The position numbers and the translations under genes were made by a program. DNA of 64,000 nt, from assembly GCA_945892985.1 (NCBI GenBank), contig CAMDDU010000013.1:34572-98571 (forward strand), in the 5' to 3' direction. This stretch comes from CAITSH01 sp945892985 (GTDB taxonomy: Bacteria > Pseudomonadota > Gammaproteobacteria > Burkholderiales > SG8-39). Shown here piece by piece: positions 25,461-34,157 of this stretch. The notes beneath the pieces were generated by a model. It saw only the letters and a program-made list of their open reading frames with translations. It searched no databases and had not been told where the DNA came from. Each line of letters starts with the position of its first letter. The stretch's first letter is position 1.

Positions 25461-25487
25461 GGCCGGCGTCAGCCGGCCTTCGCTTTT
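25461..25487 (+). terminator. Hairpin with T-rich tail between livK and livH
   Basis: Perfect 7-bp arms GGCCGGC and GCCGGCC with loop GTCA, followed by TTCGCTTTT. It could attenuate transcription after the highly expressed binding-protein gene and reduce permease expression. It lies between two inverted heptamer arrays. Confidence 0.65.
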
Positions 25488-25490
25488 ACG

Positions 25491-25532
25491 AATTCCCATT
25501 CGTCATTTCCCACTTCCCATTTTTCATTCACC
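25491..25532. repeat. Heptamer array (ATTTCCC-like), right member of an inverted pair
   Basis: Six 7-bp units on the plus strand: AATTCCC, ATTCGTC, ATTTCCC, ACTTCCC, ATTTTTC, ATTCACC. They are the complement type of the left array, so the two can pair. The array ends 13 bp before the livH ATG. Confidence 0.88.
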
Positions 25533-25545
25533 GCGCACCCCAAAA

Positions 25546-26442
25546 ATGGACTTCAACATCTTCCTGATCCAGTTGCTCAACGGCGTCCAGTACGGGCTGC
25601 TGCTGTTCCTGGTGTCCAGCGGCCTGACGCTGGTGTTCGGCATTATGGGCATCATCAACGTCGCCCACGGCAGTTTTTACATGATCGGCGCCTACCTCGC
25701 CTGGTCGCTTGCGGGGCAAGTGGGCAGCTTCTGGCTCGCCCTGCCGCTGGCGATCGCACTGTCTGTGCTCATCGGCCTGCTGCTCGAATGGCTGGTGGTG
25801 CGCTGGTTGTACAAGCGCGACCACCTTTACCAGGTTTTGTGCACCTACGGGCTTATCCTGGTTTTCGAGGAATTGCGCAGCGTGCTGTGGGGTGACGATG
25901 TGCGCAGTCTGCCGGTGCCCGACATCCTCAATTACTCCATACCGCTGAACGACACGCTGTCCTATCCGGTCTATCGCCTCGGCATCTCGGTGGTCTGCCT
26001 TGCCGTCGCGCTGGGACTTTATCTGGTCATCCAGAAAACCCGTCTCGGCATGACCATACGCGCCGGAGCCAGCAACCGCGACATGGTGCAGTCCCTGGGT
26101 ATCAACATCCAGCTTGTGTATCGCGTCGTCTTTGCCGCGGGCATCGCGCTGGCCGCCTTTGCCGGCATGATCGCCGCGCCGGTGTCGGCGGTGGCACCGG
26201 GCATGGGTAACCACGTGCTGATCATCTGCTTTGTGGTGGTGGTCATAGGCGGCCTCGGTTCGGTCAAGGGCGCGCTGATCGCCTCATTGTTGATCGGCCT
26301 GGTGGATACCTTCGGCAAGGTGCTGCATCTTGAAGTGGCGGGGCTGAAACTGCTGCCCGAGCTGTCGAGCATGACCGTTTATGTGTTGATGGCGGTCATC
26401 CTGTTGTGGCGGCCCGAAGGCCTGTTCGGGAAAAAGTTTTGA
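25546..26442 (+). CDS. Branched-chain-type ABC transporter permease (LivH-like)
   Basis: A 298-residue inner-membrane permease with about eight helices. GLTLVFGIMGIINVAHGSFYMIGAYLAW is the LivH signature, and GGLGSVKGALIASLLIGLVDTFGK is the conserved cytoplasmic loop that contacts the ATPase. It pairs with the LivM-like permease that follows without a gap. No Shine-Dalgarno is obvious because a heptamer array lies just upstream. Confidence 0.93.
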   Translation: MDFNIFLIQLLNGVQYGLLLFLVSSGLTLVFGIMGIINVAHGSFYMIGAYLAWSLAGQVGSFWLALPLAIALSVLIGLLLEWLVVRWLYKRDHLYQVLCTYGLILVFEELRSVLWGDDVRSLPVPDILNYSIPLNDTLSYPVYRLGISVVCLAVALGLYLVIQKTRLGMTIRAGASNRDMVQSLGINIQLVYRVVFAAGIALAAFAGMIAAPVSAVAPGMGNHVLIICFVVVVIGGLGSVKGALIASLLIGLVDTFGKVLHLEVAGLKLLPELSSMTVYVLMAVILLWRPEGLFGKKF

Positions 26443-27464
26443 ACAGCGCACGTCCAAACCCAAGCGCGAGCGTGCAGGGCCAGGGCGCTTATGCCGGCCT
26501 CGTCGTGTTGGCGGTCGTGCTGCTCGCCTTGGCGCTGGTGCCGCACCTGGTCGAGAAATTCTATGTGCAGTTTTTCGCCAAGATACTGATCATGGGCATC
26601 TTCGCCATGAGCCTGGATTTGCTGCTCGGTTATACCGGCCTGGTCTCCTTCGGTCATGCCGCTTTTTACGGCGTCGCGGGTTATGCGCTGGCGCTGCTCA
26701 CGCCGCAATACCAGGCGGCGAACTTCTGGACATCGTTTCCTTTGGCCATCGCGGCGAGCGGCTTGGTCGCGCTGCTCATCGGCTTTTTTGTCGTGCGCAT
26801 GCAGGGCATTTATTTCATCATGGTGACGCTCGCATTCGCGCAGATGCTGTTCTTTTTATTTTATGACACCAAGATCGCCGGCGGCAACGACGGCATTTAT
26901 ATCGACATGCGGCCGGTGGCGAAAATCGGCGACTGGCAGCCTTTTAATCTCGATAATTTCACCCACGTCTATTACCTTGTGTTGGTGATGTTTGTGGCGG
27001 TCTACCTGCTGCTGCGCGTGGTGCTGGCCTCGCCCTTTGGCCGCGTCCTTGCCGGCATCAAGGCCAACGAGCACCGCATGAACTCGCTCGGCTACGCCAC
27101 CTTTGGTTACAAGCTTGCGTGTTTCGTGCTCGCCGGTGCCACGGCCGGTGTGGCCGGTTATCTCGCGGCGGTGCAGTTCGGGGTGGTCAACCCGGAAATG
27201 ATGGGCTGGCATTTGTCCGGTGCGGTGATGATGATGGTCATCCTGGGCGGCATGGGTACCTTGCGCGGACCCATCATCGGCGCGGCGGTGTGGATGCTGC
27301 TCGAACTGTGGTTTCAGGGCCTGACCAAGCACTGGCATTTGCTCATGGGCGGGTTCATCGTTCTGACCTCCATCATGCTGCCGGAGGGGCTGGTTGGACT
27401 GTTTTCGGGCCTGGTGCGGCGCCTGCTTGGCAAGCACAGGCCGGGCAGCGGGGGGCGGGCGTGA
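26439..27464 (+). CDS. Branched-chain-type ABC transporter permease (LivM-like)
   Basis: About 341 residues with 8-10 membrane helices and the LivM motifs LLLGYTGLVSFGHAAFYGVAGYA and GGMGTLRGPIIGAAVWMLLE. The start is not certain: a TTG at 26439 overlapping the livH stop (TTGA) fits operon spacing. The longer frame beginning at 26406 lies within livH. Its stop overlaps the GTG start of the next ATPase gene (GTGA). Confidence 0.92.
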   Translation: MNSARPNPSASVQGQGAYAGLVVLAVVLLALALVPHLVEKFYVQFFAKILIMGIFAMSLDLLLGYTGLVSFGHAAFYGVAGYALALLTPQYQAANFWTSFPLAIAASGLVALLIGFFVVRMQGIYFIMVTLAFAQMLFFLFYDTKIAGGNDGIYIDMRPVAKIGDWQPFNLDNFTHVYYLVLVMFVAVYLLLRVVLASPFGRVLAGIKANEHRMNSLGYATFGYKLACFVLAGATAGVAGYLAAVQFGVVNPEMMGWHLSGAVMMMVILGGMGTLRGPIIGAAVWMLLELWFQGLTKHWHLLMGGFIVLTSIMLPEGLVGLFSGLVRRLLGKHRPGSGGRA

Positions 27465-28222
27465 AGCAAGCCGTGCTGCGCACCGAGAGGCTGACGCGCC
27501 ATTTTGGCGGGCTTACTGCCGTCAATGACGTGAGCCTCGAGGTCGGCATGGGTCAGGTGCATGCGGTGATCGGCCCCAACGGTGCGGGCAAATCCACGCT
27601 CACTAATTTGCTGTCGGGCGACCTGCCGCCCAGTTCAGGGCGCGTGCTGTTGCGTGGCGAGGACATTACCGGCCTGCCGGCACATCGTATTTCGCAGCGT
27701 GGGGTCGGCCGCAGTTACCAGAAGACCAATATTTTTTTGCCCTTTACCGTGTTCGAGAATTGCCGCCTCGCGGCGCAGTCGCGGCTGTCCTCGTCCATGC
27801 GCTTTTTGCGGCCCGCCACGGCGTATGTCGAGGTGAACCGTGCCGCGGAGTCGGCCCTCGCGTCGGCGGGCCTGGAGGCGCGCGCCGGTGTGCCGGCGAT
27901 GACGCTGTCGCACGGTGAGCAGCGTCAGCTTGAGATCGCCATGACCCTGGCAACGCAGCCTAGCGTGTTGCTGCTCGATGAGCCGCTGGCTGGCATGGGC
28001 GCTGATGAGTCGGCGAGCATGGTTGCCCTGCTGCGCCGCCTGCGTGAAAGTCACGCCATTTTTTTGATTGAGCACGACATGGATGCCGTGTTCAGCCTGG
28101 CCGACACGCTTACCGTCATGGTCAATGGCACGGTGCTTGAATCGGGCACGCCCGAGCAAATTCGCTCTAGTCCGGCAGTGCAGGAGGCGTATTTGGGTAC
28201 CGATGAGGTGTTGCATGAATAG
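27461..28222 (+). CDS. ABC transporter ATP-binding protein (LivG-like)
   Basis: A 253-residue ATPase. Walker A GPNGAGKST, signature LSHGEQRQLEIAMTLA (H replaces the usual second G), Walker B VLLLDEPLAGMG and the switch histidine in FLIEHDMD are all present. The start is GTG at 27461, overlapping the livM stop. It energises the Liv-type importer together with LivF. The open frame extends upstream inside livM, but that extension is not coding. Confidence 0.93.
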   Translation: MKQAVLRTERLTRHFGGLTAVNDVSLEVGMGQVHAVIGPNGAGKSTLTNLLSGDLPPSSGRVLLRGEDITGLPAHRISQRGVGRSYQKTNIFLPFTVFENCRLAAQSRLSSSMRFLRPATAYVEVNRAAESALASAGLEARAGVPAMTLSHGEQRQLEIAMTLATQPSVLLLDEPLAGMGADESASMVALLRRLRESHAIFLIEHDMDAVFSLADTLTVMVNGTVLESGTPEQIRSSPAVQEAYLGTDEVLHE

Positions 28223-28232
28223 CCCCACTGTC

Positions 28233-28267
28233 GGCTGGAAAGCCACGCCTGGCGGGCATTTCCAGCC
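28233..28267. repeat. 35-bp palindromic dispersed repeat, copy 1
   Basis: Nearly symmetric element with GGCTGGAAAGCC on the left and ATTTCCAGCC on the right, directly after livG. A closely similar copy is at 59840-59874 and a degraded one in the opposite orientation is at 57722-57756. All lie just beyond gene ends, like REP elements. Confidence 0.75.
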
Positions 28268-28278
28268 ATTTATTGGTT

Positions 28279-28301
28279 CCCTCCCCCTTGACGGGGGAGG
28301 G
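28279..28301. repeat. GC-rich hairpin CCCTCCCCC / GGGGGAGGG
   Basis: Perfect 9-bp arms separated by TTGAC, between livG and livF. There is no T tract, so it is more likely an RNA stem or repeat remnant than a terminator. It may lower readthrough or stabilise the mRNA end. Confidence 0.6.
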
Positions 28302-28359
28302 GGTGGGTTCGCAGCAGCGCTGACGCAGTCATGCTTTTCAGCACAAGGACTGTGCCCCA

Positions 28360-29076
28360 ATGAGTGCTGAGCCCCTTCTGCAGGCTCGCGGCTTGCACAC
28401 TTATTACGGTGCCAGCCACATTTTGCATGGCGTCGATTTCACCGTTGCGCGCGGTGAGACCGTTGGGCTGATGGGGCGCAACGGCATGGGCAAGAGCACG
28501 CTGCTCAAAAGCATGCTTGGCCTGGTGCCGCCACGAGAGGGCGAAGTCAGCGTCAAGGGCAGGGCGGTGACGGATGCTGCGCCTCACGCCATCGCCCGCA
28601 TGGGCATCGCCTATGTGCCCGAGGGTCGCGGCATTTTTCCCAACCTGTCGGTGCGCGAGAACCTGCTGATGGCGGCGAGGCCCGGCGCGGACGGCCAGAA
28701 CGACTGGACGTTCGAGCGTGTGATGGAAACCTTTCCCCGGCTCGCGGAGCGCCTCAGTCACGGCGGTGCGCAGCTGTCGGGCGGTGAGCAGCAAATGCTG
28801 ACCATAGGTCGCGCGCTGATGACCCATCCCGACCTGCTGATTCTCGATGAAGCCACCGAAGGTCTTGCACCGCTTATCGCGCGCGAGATCTGGAGCATCG
28901 TCAAACGCATCAAGGCAGCGGGGATCGCTACCGTCATTGTCGACAAGAACTTCAAGGCCGTTTCCGCGATTTCGGATCGTATCGTCATCCTGGTCAAGGG
29001 GGTCGTTGTTTTTGAAGGCGCAAGCGCCGATCTGCACGCCCGTCCGGAGTTGCATCGCCAGCATCTGGGCGTGTGA
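28360..29076 (+). CDS. ABC transporter ATP-binding protein (LivF-like)
   Basis: A 238-residue ATPase. Walker A GRNGMGKST (LivF-type, with R and M), signature LSGGEQQMLTIGRALM, Walker B LLILDEATEGLAP and the typical YVPEGRGIFPNLSVRENLLMAA segment. D replaces the usual H after the D-loop (VIVDKNFKAV), which is common in LivF proteins. AAGGA precedes the ATG. It completes the importer set livK-H-M-G-F. Confidence 0.93.
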   Translation: MSAEPLLQARGLHTYYGASHILHGVDFTVARGETVGLMGRNGMGKSTLLKSMLGLVPPREGEVSVKGRAVTDAAPHAIARMGIAYVPEGRGIFPNLSVRENLLMAARPGADGQNDWTFERVMETFPRLAERLSHGGAQLSGGEQQMLTIGRALMTHPDLLILDEATEGLAPLIAREIWSIVKRIKAAGIATVIVDKNFKAVSAISDRIVILVKGVVVFEGASADLHARPELHRQHLGV

Positions 29077-29170
29077 GTCTCGCGGCGGGGCGGCAGGGAG
29101 AAGTTTTCGGCTGAACAGACGCGCTTGGCGGGTGTTATTGTTAATGCAGCAGACCGGCACAGGTGGATCG

Positions 29171-29404
29171 ATGAAAATTCCGCGCAAGTTTTACCGGCCC
29201 GTCCACGTCGCCGTGCTCACTTCTATGATGGTGCTGGTCGTGACCTGTGTCGCGACCCTGGTCAATCGCGGCCTCGCCGATGGATTTGTTCTGAGCTGGC
29301 TTACGACCTGGTTGATGTCCTGGCCGACCGCCTGGGCGACCGCATTGCTGTGGGGGCCGATGGCGAACAAGCTCACCCGCCTTGTCGTCGACGAGCCCGC
29401 CTGA
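29171..29404 (+). CDS. DUF2798 small membrane protein
   Basis: A 77-residue protein beginning MKIPRKFYRPVHVAVLTSMM with two membrane helices (about 12-32 and 40-60) and the family end LLWGPMANKLTRLVV. DUF2798 proteins are small inner-membrane proteins of unknown role. AGGTGG lies just before the ATG. The stop overlaps the region immediately before the LolD-like ATPase start, so they may be co-transcribed. Confidence 0.8.
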   Translation: MKIPRKFYRPVHVAVLTSMMVLVVTCVATLVNRGLADGFVLSWLTTWLMSWPTAWATALLWGPMANKLTRLVVDEPA

Positions 29405-29405
29405 G

Positions 29406-30068
29406 ATGCTGCTGCGCATCGAGTCGCTAGGGAAGACTTACCACGGCCTGCGTGAGCGCAAAGTGTTGCGCGATGTGTCGCTGGTGCTCGATGCCGGTGA
29501 GTACGTGGCCGTTATGGGCGAGTCGGGCATCGGCAAGTCCACGCTGCTCAATCTGGTTGCGGGCCTCGACACGCCCGATAGCGGCCGTATCCTGCTCGAT
29601 GATCGCGATCTGGGCGTGATGGACGATGATGCGCTGACGCGCCTGCGCCGCGACGCCATGGGCTTTGTTTTTCAGGCTTTTCACATCCTGCCGTATCTGA
29701 GCGTGGCGCAGAACGTCGCCTTGCCTTTGATGCTTGCGGGCGCGGCCGATACAGCGATGCCCGTACGGGCCATGCTCGAGGCGGTGAGCCTGGGGGAGCG
29801 TGCTGATAGTCTGCCGCGGGAGTTATCGGGCGGCGAGTTGCAACGCGTGGCCATCGCGCGCGCGCTGGTGCATAACCCGCGCCTGGTGTTGGCCGACGAG
29901 CCCACCGGTAACCTCGATCCGGAGAGCGCGAGACAGGTGTTGGAGCTGCTGCGTGCGCGCATCAAGGCGGCTAATGCGGCGGGCATCCTGGTGACCCATT
30001 CCCGTGCCGCCGCCGCGACCGCCGATCGCGTGCTGATCCTCGGCGCCGACGGACTGCGGCCGGCCTGA
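29406..30068 (+). CDS. LolD/MacB-type ABC exporter ATP-binding protein
   Basis: A 220-residue ATPase with Walker A GESGIGKST, Q-loop VFQAFHILPYLSVAQNV, signature LSGGELQRVAIARALV and Walker B LVLADEPTGNLDP. This set is typical of ATPases that work with FtsX/LolC-type permeases. The ATG at 29406 lies 1 bp after the DUF2798 stop; an upstream ATG at 29382 would overlap that gene. The partner permease follows after a 185-bp repeat-filled gap. Confidence 0.9.
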   Translation: MLLRIESLGKTYHGLRERKVLRDVSLVLDAGEYVAVMGESGIGKSTLLNLVAGLDTPDSGRILLDDRDLGVMDDDALTRLRRDAMGFVFQAFHILPYLSVAQNVALPLMLAGAADTAMPVRAMLEAVSLGERADSLPRELSGGELQRVAIARALVHNPRLVLADEPTGNLDPESARQVLELLRARIKAANAAGILVTHSRAAAATADRVLILGADGLRPA

Positions 30069-30076
30069 GCATGCTT

Positions 30077-30242
30077 GTCATGGCGAGGAGCGAAGCGACG
30101 CCCCGAAGGAAGTCCCCGGAGGGGGCGAAGCGATCTCGTCACGGACCTTGTCATTGCGAGGAACGCAGTGACGAAGCAATCTCGTCGCATAGCGGCGTTT
30201 TTCGCGAGCGCAACGAGATTGCTTCGCTGTGCTCGCAATGAC
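30077..30242. repeat. Palindromic dispersed repeat (GTCATTGCGAGG...) with a truncated head copy
   Basis: A complete element at 30150-30242 begins GTCATTGCGAGGAACGCAG and ends with the complementary GCTCGCAATGAC. A partial head copy (30077-30139) sits just before it. Related elements are at 52024-52116 and 52232-52324. The two ends pair into a long imperfect stem. It separates the ATPase and permease genes of one operon and ends 11 bp before the presumed permease start. Confidence 0.88.
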
Positions 30243-30253
30243 ATGATTTTATT

Positions 30254-32968
30254 TTGAAACTGAATCCTAATCGGTCGCGATTGCTGCGCTTCCTGCCACT
30301 GGCCTATTTGCCGCTGGCACTTGCGCCGCTGCGCCTGCACAAGGGCAGGGCCTTCGTCTCCATGCTGGCCATTGCGCTCGGTGTGTCGATGGGCTATGCC
30401 ATTCAAATTATCAACCGCGCTGCGGTGGCCGAAATGGAGCAGGCGGTGCAGACCTTGTCGGGCAGCGCCGATCTCGAGGTACGCGGGCCGCGCGGCGGAT
30501 TCGACGAGGACCTGTACGCGCAACTGGCGCGCCGCGCCGAGGTGGCGGTGGCAAGCCCGGTGCTGGAACTCGAATTGCGGCTTTCCAATGCCCTCGTGCT
30601 GGCCGATGGAGGCAGAACTGAAGGGGCGCCGGCGCGACCGGGCGGCACGGCTCCAACGACGCTGCGGGTGCTCGGCCTTGACGTCTTTCGTGCCGCACAG
30701 ATCCAGCCCGAGCTGGTGGCGATGCAGTCTGCATTGCCAGTGGGAATGCAATCTGGCGCGCAGCCGGCTGTACAGGGGGACGCAAAGCAGGACTCAAAGC
30801 AGGAGCCAAAGCCGACCGACAGCTTGGACATGCTGCGCCATGACACGCTATACCTCAGCCCCGCCGCGGCGAGCGCGCTGCAGCTGGGAGCGGGTGACAA
30901 GCTGGCGCTGCGCGCCGGACTGGGTGAGCGCGTATTTCGCATCGCCGGGCTGCTCGCAGCCGGGGGTGAGCGCTACGCCATCATGGATATCGCAGCGGCC
31001 CAGGAAGCCTTTGGTGTGACGGCCGGCGCCGGCAGGCCGGGCCTGATCAATCGCATCGACCTGCGTCTGCGTCCCGGGGCCGATACGCAGCGTGTGCGCG
31101 AGGCCATTGCCGCTGCGCTGCCCGCGGGGCTCTTTATCGAGGCGCCGCGCGCCAATGTCACGCGCAACGCCACGCTCACCCGTGCCTATCGCGTCAACCT
31201 CAATGTGCTGGCCTTGATGGCGCTCTTTACCGGCGCCTTCCTGGTGTTCTCGACGCAGGCGCTGACAGTGGTGCAACGGCGCAGCCAGTTGGCCTTGTTG
31301 CGTGTGCTGGGCGTGACGCGCCGCGGGCTTGCCGCGCTGCTGCTCGCTGAGGCCGGTGTCATCGGTCTGGCTGGCGCACTTTTTGGGCTGGCCCTTGGTC
31401 ATGCCGCGGCCGCGCTGGTACTGGCGAAATTCGGCGCTGACCTCGGGTCGGGATTTTTTCGCGGCCTGCAACCCGAACTGCGCTTTGAACCGGACTTGTT
31501 GTTGCTCTTCTTGCTGTTGGGACTTGTCGCCGCGCTGGCCGGCAGTCTGGCACCCGCGCTCGAAGCGGCGCAGGCCGCCCCGGCGCAGGCGCTCAAGGCC
31601 GGCGACGAGCAGCAAGCCCTCGCGCGCCTGCGCCGCAGCTGGCCCGGCATCATCTGCCTCGCGATAGGGGGGCTGCTGACGCTCGTCGGCCCGGTCAACG
31701 GCCTGCCCCTGGCCGGCTATATTTCCATCGCCCTGGTGTTGTTTGGCACGGTCTTGCTGATGCCGCGCATGGCGGCGCTGGTCTTTGCGTACCTGCCGGC
31801 AGGCCGGAGTGTAGCGACGCGCCTCGCGCGCCTGCAACTGGCGGCCTCGCCGGGACAGGCGACGGTGAGCCTCGCAGCCATCGTGGCGAGCTTTTCACTG
31901 ATGGTGGCGATGGCCATCATGGTCTCCTCATTCCGCCAGTCGCTCGATGACTGGCTGACCCGTGTGCTGCCGGCGGAATTGTATTTGCGCGTGCCCGCCG
32001 GGGCGGACGGCGTGTTCATTTCGCCGGAGGAACAGCGGCGTATTGCCGCGCTGCCCGAGTTGCGTCGCGTCGATTTCATGCGTGCGCAGCAAATCCTGCT
32101 GGCCGAGGGCAGGCCGCAGGTTGCCTTGCTGGCGCGCGAGATCGATCCGGCCGACCCGGGGAGGGCGCTTCCCCTTGTGGCTGAAGCGCCGGCAGACAAG
32201 GCGGCAACGGCTGCCATTAGCCATGCGCCGGTATGGGTGAGCGAAGCGGCGGCGGACCTGTACAAACTGGTGCCGGGTACAACGGTGGACCTGCCCATTG
32301 CCGGGCGCAAAGTGCGCTTTCGTGTCGCCGGTGTCTGGCGCGACTACGCCAGGCAACAGGGCGCATTCGTAATAGAGCGCAGCCGCTATGTTGCGCTGAG
32401 TGGCGATGCGCTGGCCACCGATGCGGCGTTGCTGCTGGCCGCAGGTATCAACGCCGATGCGGCCAAAAAAGCCATACGCGACGTGCTGGGCGGTGAGGAG
32501 CGCATTGAATTCGGCGAACCCGGCGAGATACGCGCCCTTTCATTGCGGATTTTTGACCGCACTTTTGCCGTGACTTACGCACTGGAAGCATCAGCGGTGC
32601 TGATCGGCCTGTTCGGGCTGTCGACCAGTTTTGGTGCGCTGGTGCTGGCGCGGCGGCGCGAATTTGGCATGCTGCGCCATGTGGGCATGACAAGGCGGCA
32701 AATCGCCGCGATGATCGCGCACGAGGCCTTGTTGGTGTGCGGCCTTGGTCTGGCGGTCGGCCTCGCGCTCGGATGGGTGTTGTCGCTCATCTTGGTGCAT
32801 GTCATCAACCGCCAGTCTTTTCACTGGGGCATGGATATCCATATCCCTTGGGACAAGTTGGGGCTGCTGGCTTCGGCGTTGCTGGCGATGGCAGTACTGG
32901 CGGCATTGCTGAGCGCGCGCCGCGCCTTGTCGGGTGAGGCCGTGCGCGCGGTGCGGGAGGACTGGTGA
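30254..32968 (+). CDS. FtsX-like ABC exporter permease
   Basis: A 904-residue permease with two FtsX domains: N-terminal helix and a periplasmic MacB-type region, helices around residues 310-430, a second set around 470-560, and a C-terminal domain containing SFGALVLARRREFGMLRHVGMTRRQI. The start appears to be TTG at 30254, without a Shine-Dalgarno, next to the repeat; an ATG at 30361 is an alternative but would cut into the first helix. A Lys/Gln-rich stretch (GDAKQDSKQEPKPT) interrupts the first periplasmic region. It pairs with the LolD-like ATPase and the AttH-like protein, as in AttEFGH systems. Confidence 0.88.
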   Translation: MKLNPNRSRLLRFLPLAYLPLALAPLRLHKGRAFVSMLAIALGVSMGYAIQIINRAAVAEMEQAVQTLSGSADLEVRGPRGGFDEDLYAQLARRAEVAVASPVLELELRLSNALVLADGGRTEGAPARPGGTAPTTLRVLGLDVFRAAQIQPELVAMQSALPVGMQSGAQPAVQGDAKQDSKQEPKPTDSLDMLRHDTLYLSPAAASALQLGAGDKLALRAGLGERVFRIAGLLAAGGERYAIMDIAAAQEAFGVTAGAGRPGLINRIDLRLRPGADTQRVREAIAAALPAGLFIEAPRANVTRNATLTRAYRVNLNVLALMALFTGAFLVFSTQALTVVQRRSQLALLRVLGVTRRGLAALLLAEAGVIGLAGALFGLALGHAAAALVLAKFGADLGSGFFRGLQPELRFEPDLLLLFLLLGLVAALAGSLAPALEAAQAAPAQALKAGDEQQALARLRRSWPGIICLAIGGLLTLVGPVNGLPLAGYISIALVLFGTVLLMPRMAALVFAYLPAGRSVATRLARLQLAASPGQATVSLAAIVASFSLMVAMAIMVSSFRQSLDDWLTRVLPAELYLRVPAGADGVFISPEEQRRIAALPELRRVDFMRAQQILLAEGRPQVALLAREIDPADPGRALPLVAEAPADKAATAAISHAPVWVSEAAADLYKLVPGTTVDLPIAGRKVRFRVAGVWRDYARQQGAFVIERSRYVALSGDALATDAALLLAAGINADAAKKAIRDVLGGEERIEFGEPGEIRALSLRIFDRTFAVTYALEASAVLIGLFGLSTSFGALVLARRREFGMLRHVGMTRRQIAAMIAHEALLVCGLGLAVGLALGWVLSLILVHVINRQSFHWGMDIHIPWDKLGLLASALLAMAVLAALLSARRALSGEAVRAVREDW

Positions 32969-34065
32969 GGCGCCGCGATTTTCTTGTGGCGCCGCTGGCG
33001 CTGCTGTCGGCGCCGGCGGGTGCAGCGGACTACGCGGCAGCGCGTGCCGGTGTGCCCTTGGTATTTCCGCGCGACCACGGAAGCCATCCGGTATTTCGCA
33101 CCGAGTGGTGGTATATCACCGCTTGGCTCAAGGACGCATCCGGTCAGGAGTTGGGCGTGCAGGTGACTTTTTTTCGCAACCGTCCGCGCGTGGCCGAGGC
33201 GAGCGCGAGCCGACTTGCCGCCAGGCAATTGTTGTTTGCCCACGCGGCGCTGGCCGACCCCGCGCTTGGGCGGCTTGAACACGACCAGCGTGCCGGCCGC
33301 GCCGGGCTGGAACTGGCCGAAGCGAGGCAGGGTGATGCCAATGTGTGGATTGATGACTGGTCATTGCGGCGCGAGGGCGAAGTGTTCATCGCACGCATTC
33401 CGGCGCGCGGCTTTGAACTCCAGCTTGAGTTTCGCCAGACCCAACCGGTGCTGCTGCAAGGTGAGGGTGGGTTCAGCCGCAAGGGACCGCGGGCGGCGCA
33501 GGCGAGTCATTATTACAGCCTGCCGCATCTGGCGGTCACCGGAGGCATCGTGCGGCAGGGCAGGCCGACTGCGGTGATGGGCACCGCCTGGCTCGATCAC
33601 GAGTGGGCCAGCGACTATCTCGCGCCCGAAGCGGCCGGCTGGGACTGGACCGGACTGAATTTCACCGATGGCTCGGCGCTGATGCTGTTTCGCATTCGCA
33701 CGGCGAGTACTGGGGTTGCTGGGGTTGCCGGGACTGCCCGCAGCGCAGCCACATATTGGGCCGGCGGTTCGCTGCGGCGCGCGGATGGCACGCGCCGCGT
33801 GTTCAAGCCGGGAGAGGTCAGCTTCCAAGCGCTGCGTCACTGGCAGTCTACGGCCAGCGGCGCCAGTTACCCGGTGGCGATGCGCATCCGGGCCGGCGAG
33901 CTAGAACTGGATCTTGAACCCATGCTGGACAATCAGGAACTCGATTCTCGCGCCAGCACCGGCACCATTTATTGGGAAGGCGCGGTCACGGCGAAACAGG
34001 GCGGGCGCCTAATCGCGCGTGGCTATCTTGAATTGACCGGGTACTGGCGGGCGCTGAAGCTCTGA
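32965..34065 (+). CDS. AttH-like / carotenoid 1,2-hydratase-fold exported protein
   Basis: A 366-residue protein with an N-terminal signal (RRRDFLVAPLALLSAPAGA), followed by FPRDHGSHPVFRTEWWYITAWL, the AttH/CrtC-family opening with EWWY. ASHYYSLPHLAVTG and MGTAWLDHEWASDYL are the other conserved blocks. The fold is a double lipocalin-like barrel, often encoded with FtsX-type permeases and suggested to carry a lipid. The GTG start overlaps the permease stop (GTGA), so coupling is strong. Confidence 0.87.
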   Translation: MRRRDFLVAPLALLSAPAGAADYAAARAGVPLVFPRDHGSHPVFRTEWWYITAWLKDASGQELGVQVTFFRNRPRVAEASASRLAARQLLFAHAALADPALGRLEHDQRAGRAGLELAEARQGDANVWIDDWSLRREGEVFIARIPARGFELQLEFRQTQPVLLQGEGGFSRKGPRAAQASHYYSLPHLAVTGGIVRQGRPTAVMGTAWLDHEWASDYLAPEAAGWDWTGLNFTDGSALMLFRIRTASTGVAGVAGTARSAATYWAGGSLRRADGTRRVFKPGEVSFQALRHWQSTASGASYPVAMRIRAGELELDLEPMLDNQELDSRASTGTIYWEGAVTAKQGGRLIARGYLELTGYWRALKL

Positions 34066-34157
34066 GCTGCGCTACGCTTCGCCACGGGCCTGCGAGCTGG
34101 TTTGCGCGTGTGTTTGGGCTACACTTCGCGTGACTTTAAACATCGCGAAAATCATCC

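Noticed and set aside
28279..28301. Rho-independent terminator between livG and livF.
   Set aside because: The hairpin is strong but is followed by GGTGGG and not a T tract.
25546..29076. A housekeeping leucine importer.
   Set aside because: Sequence motifs are only family-wide, and the location among aromatic-degradation genes makes an aromatic or other organic acid at least as likely; the ligand was left open.
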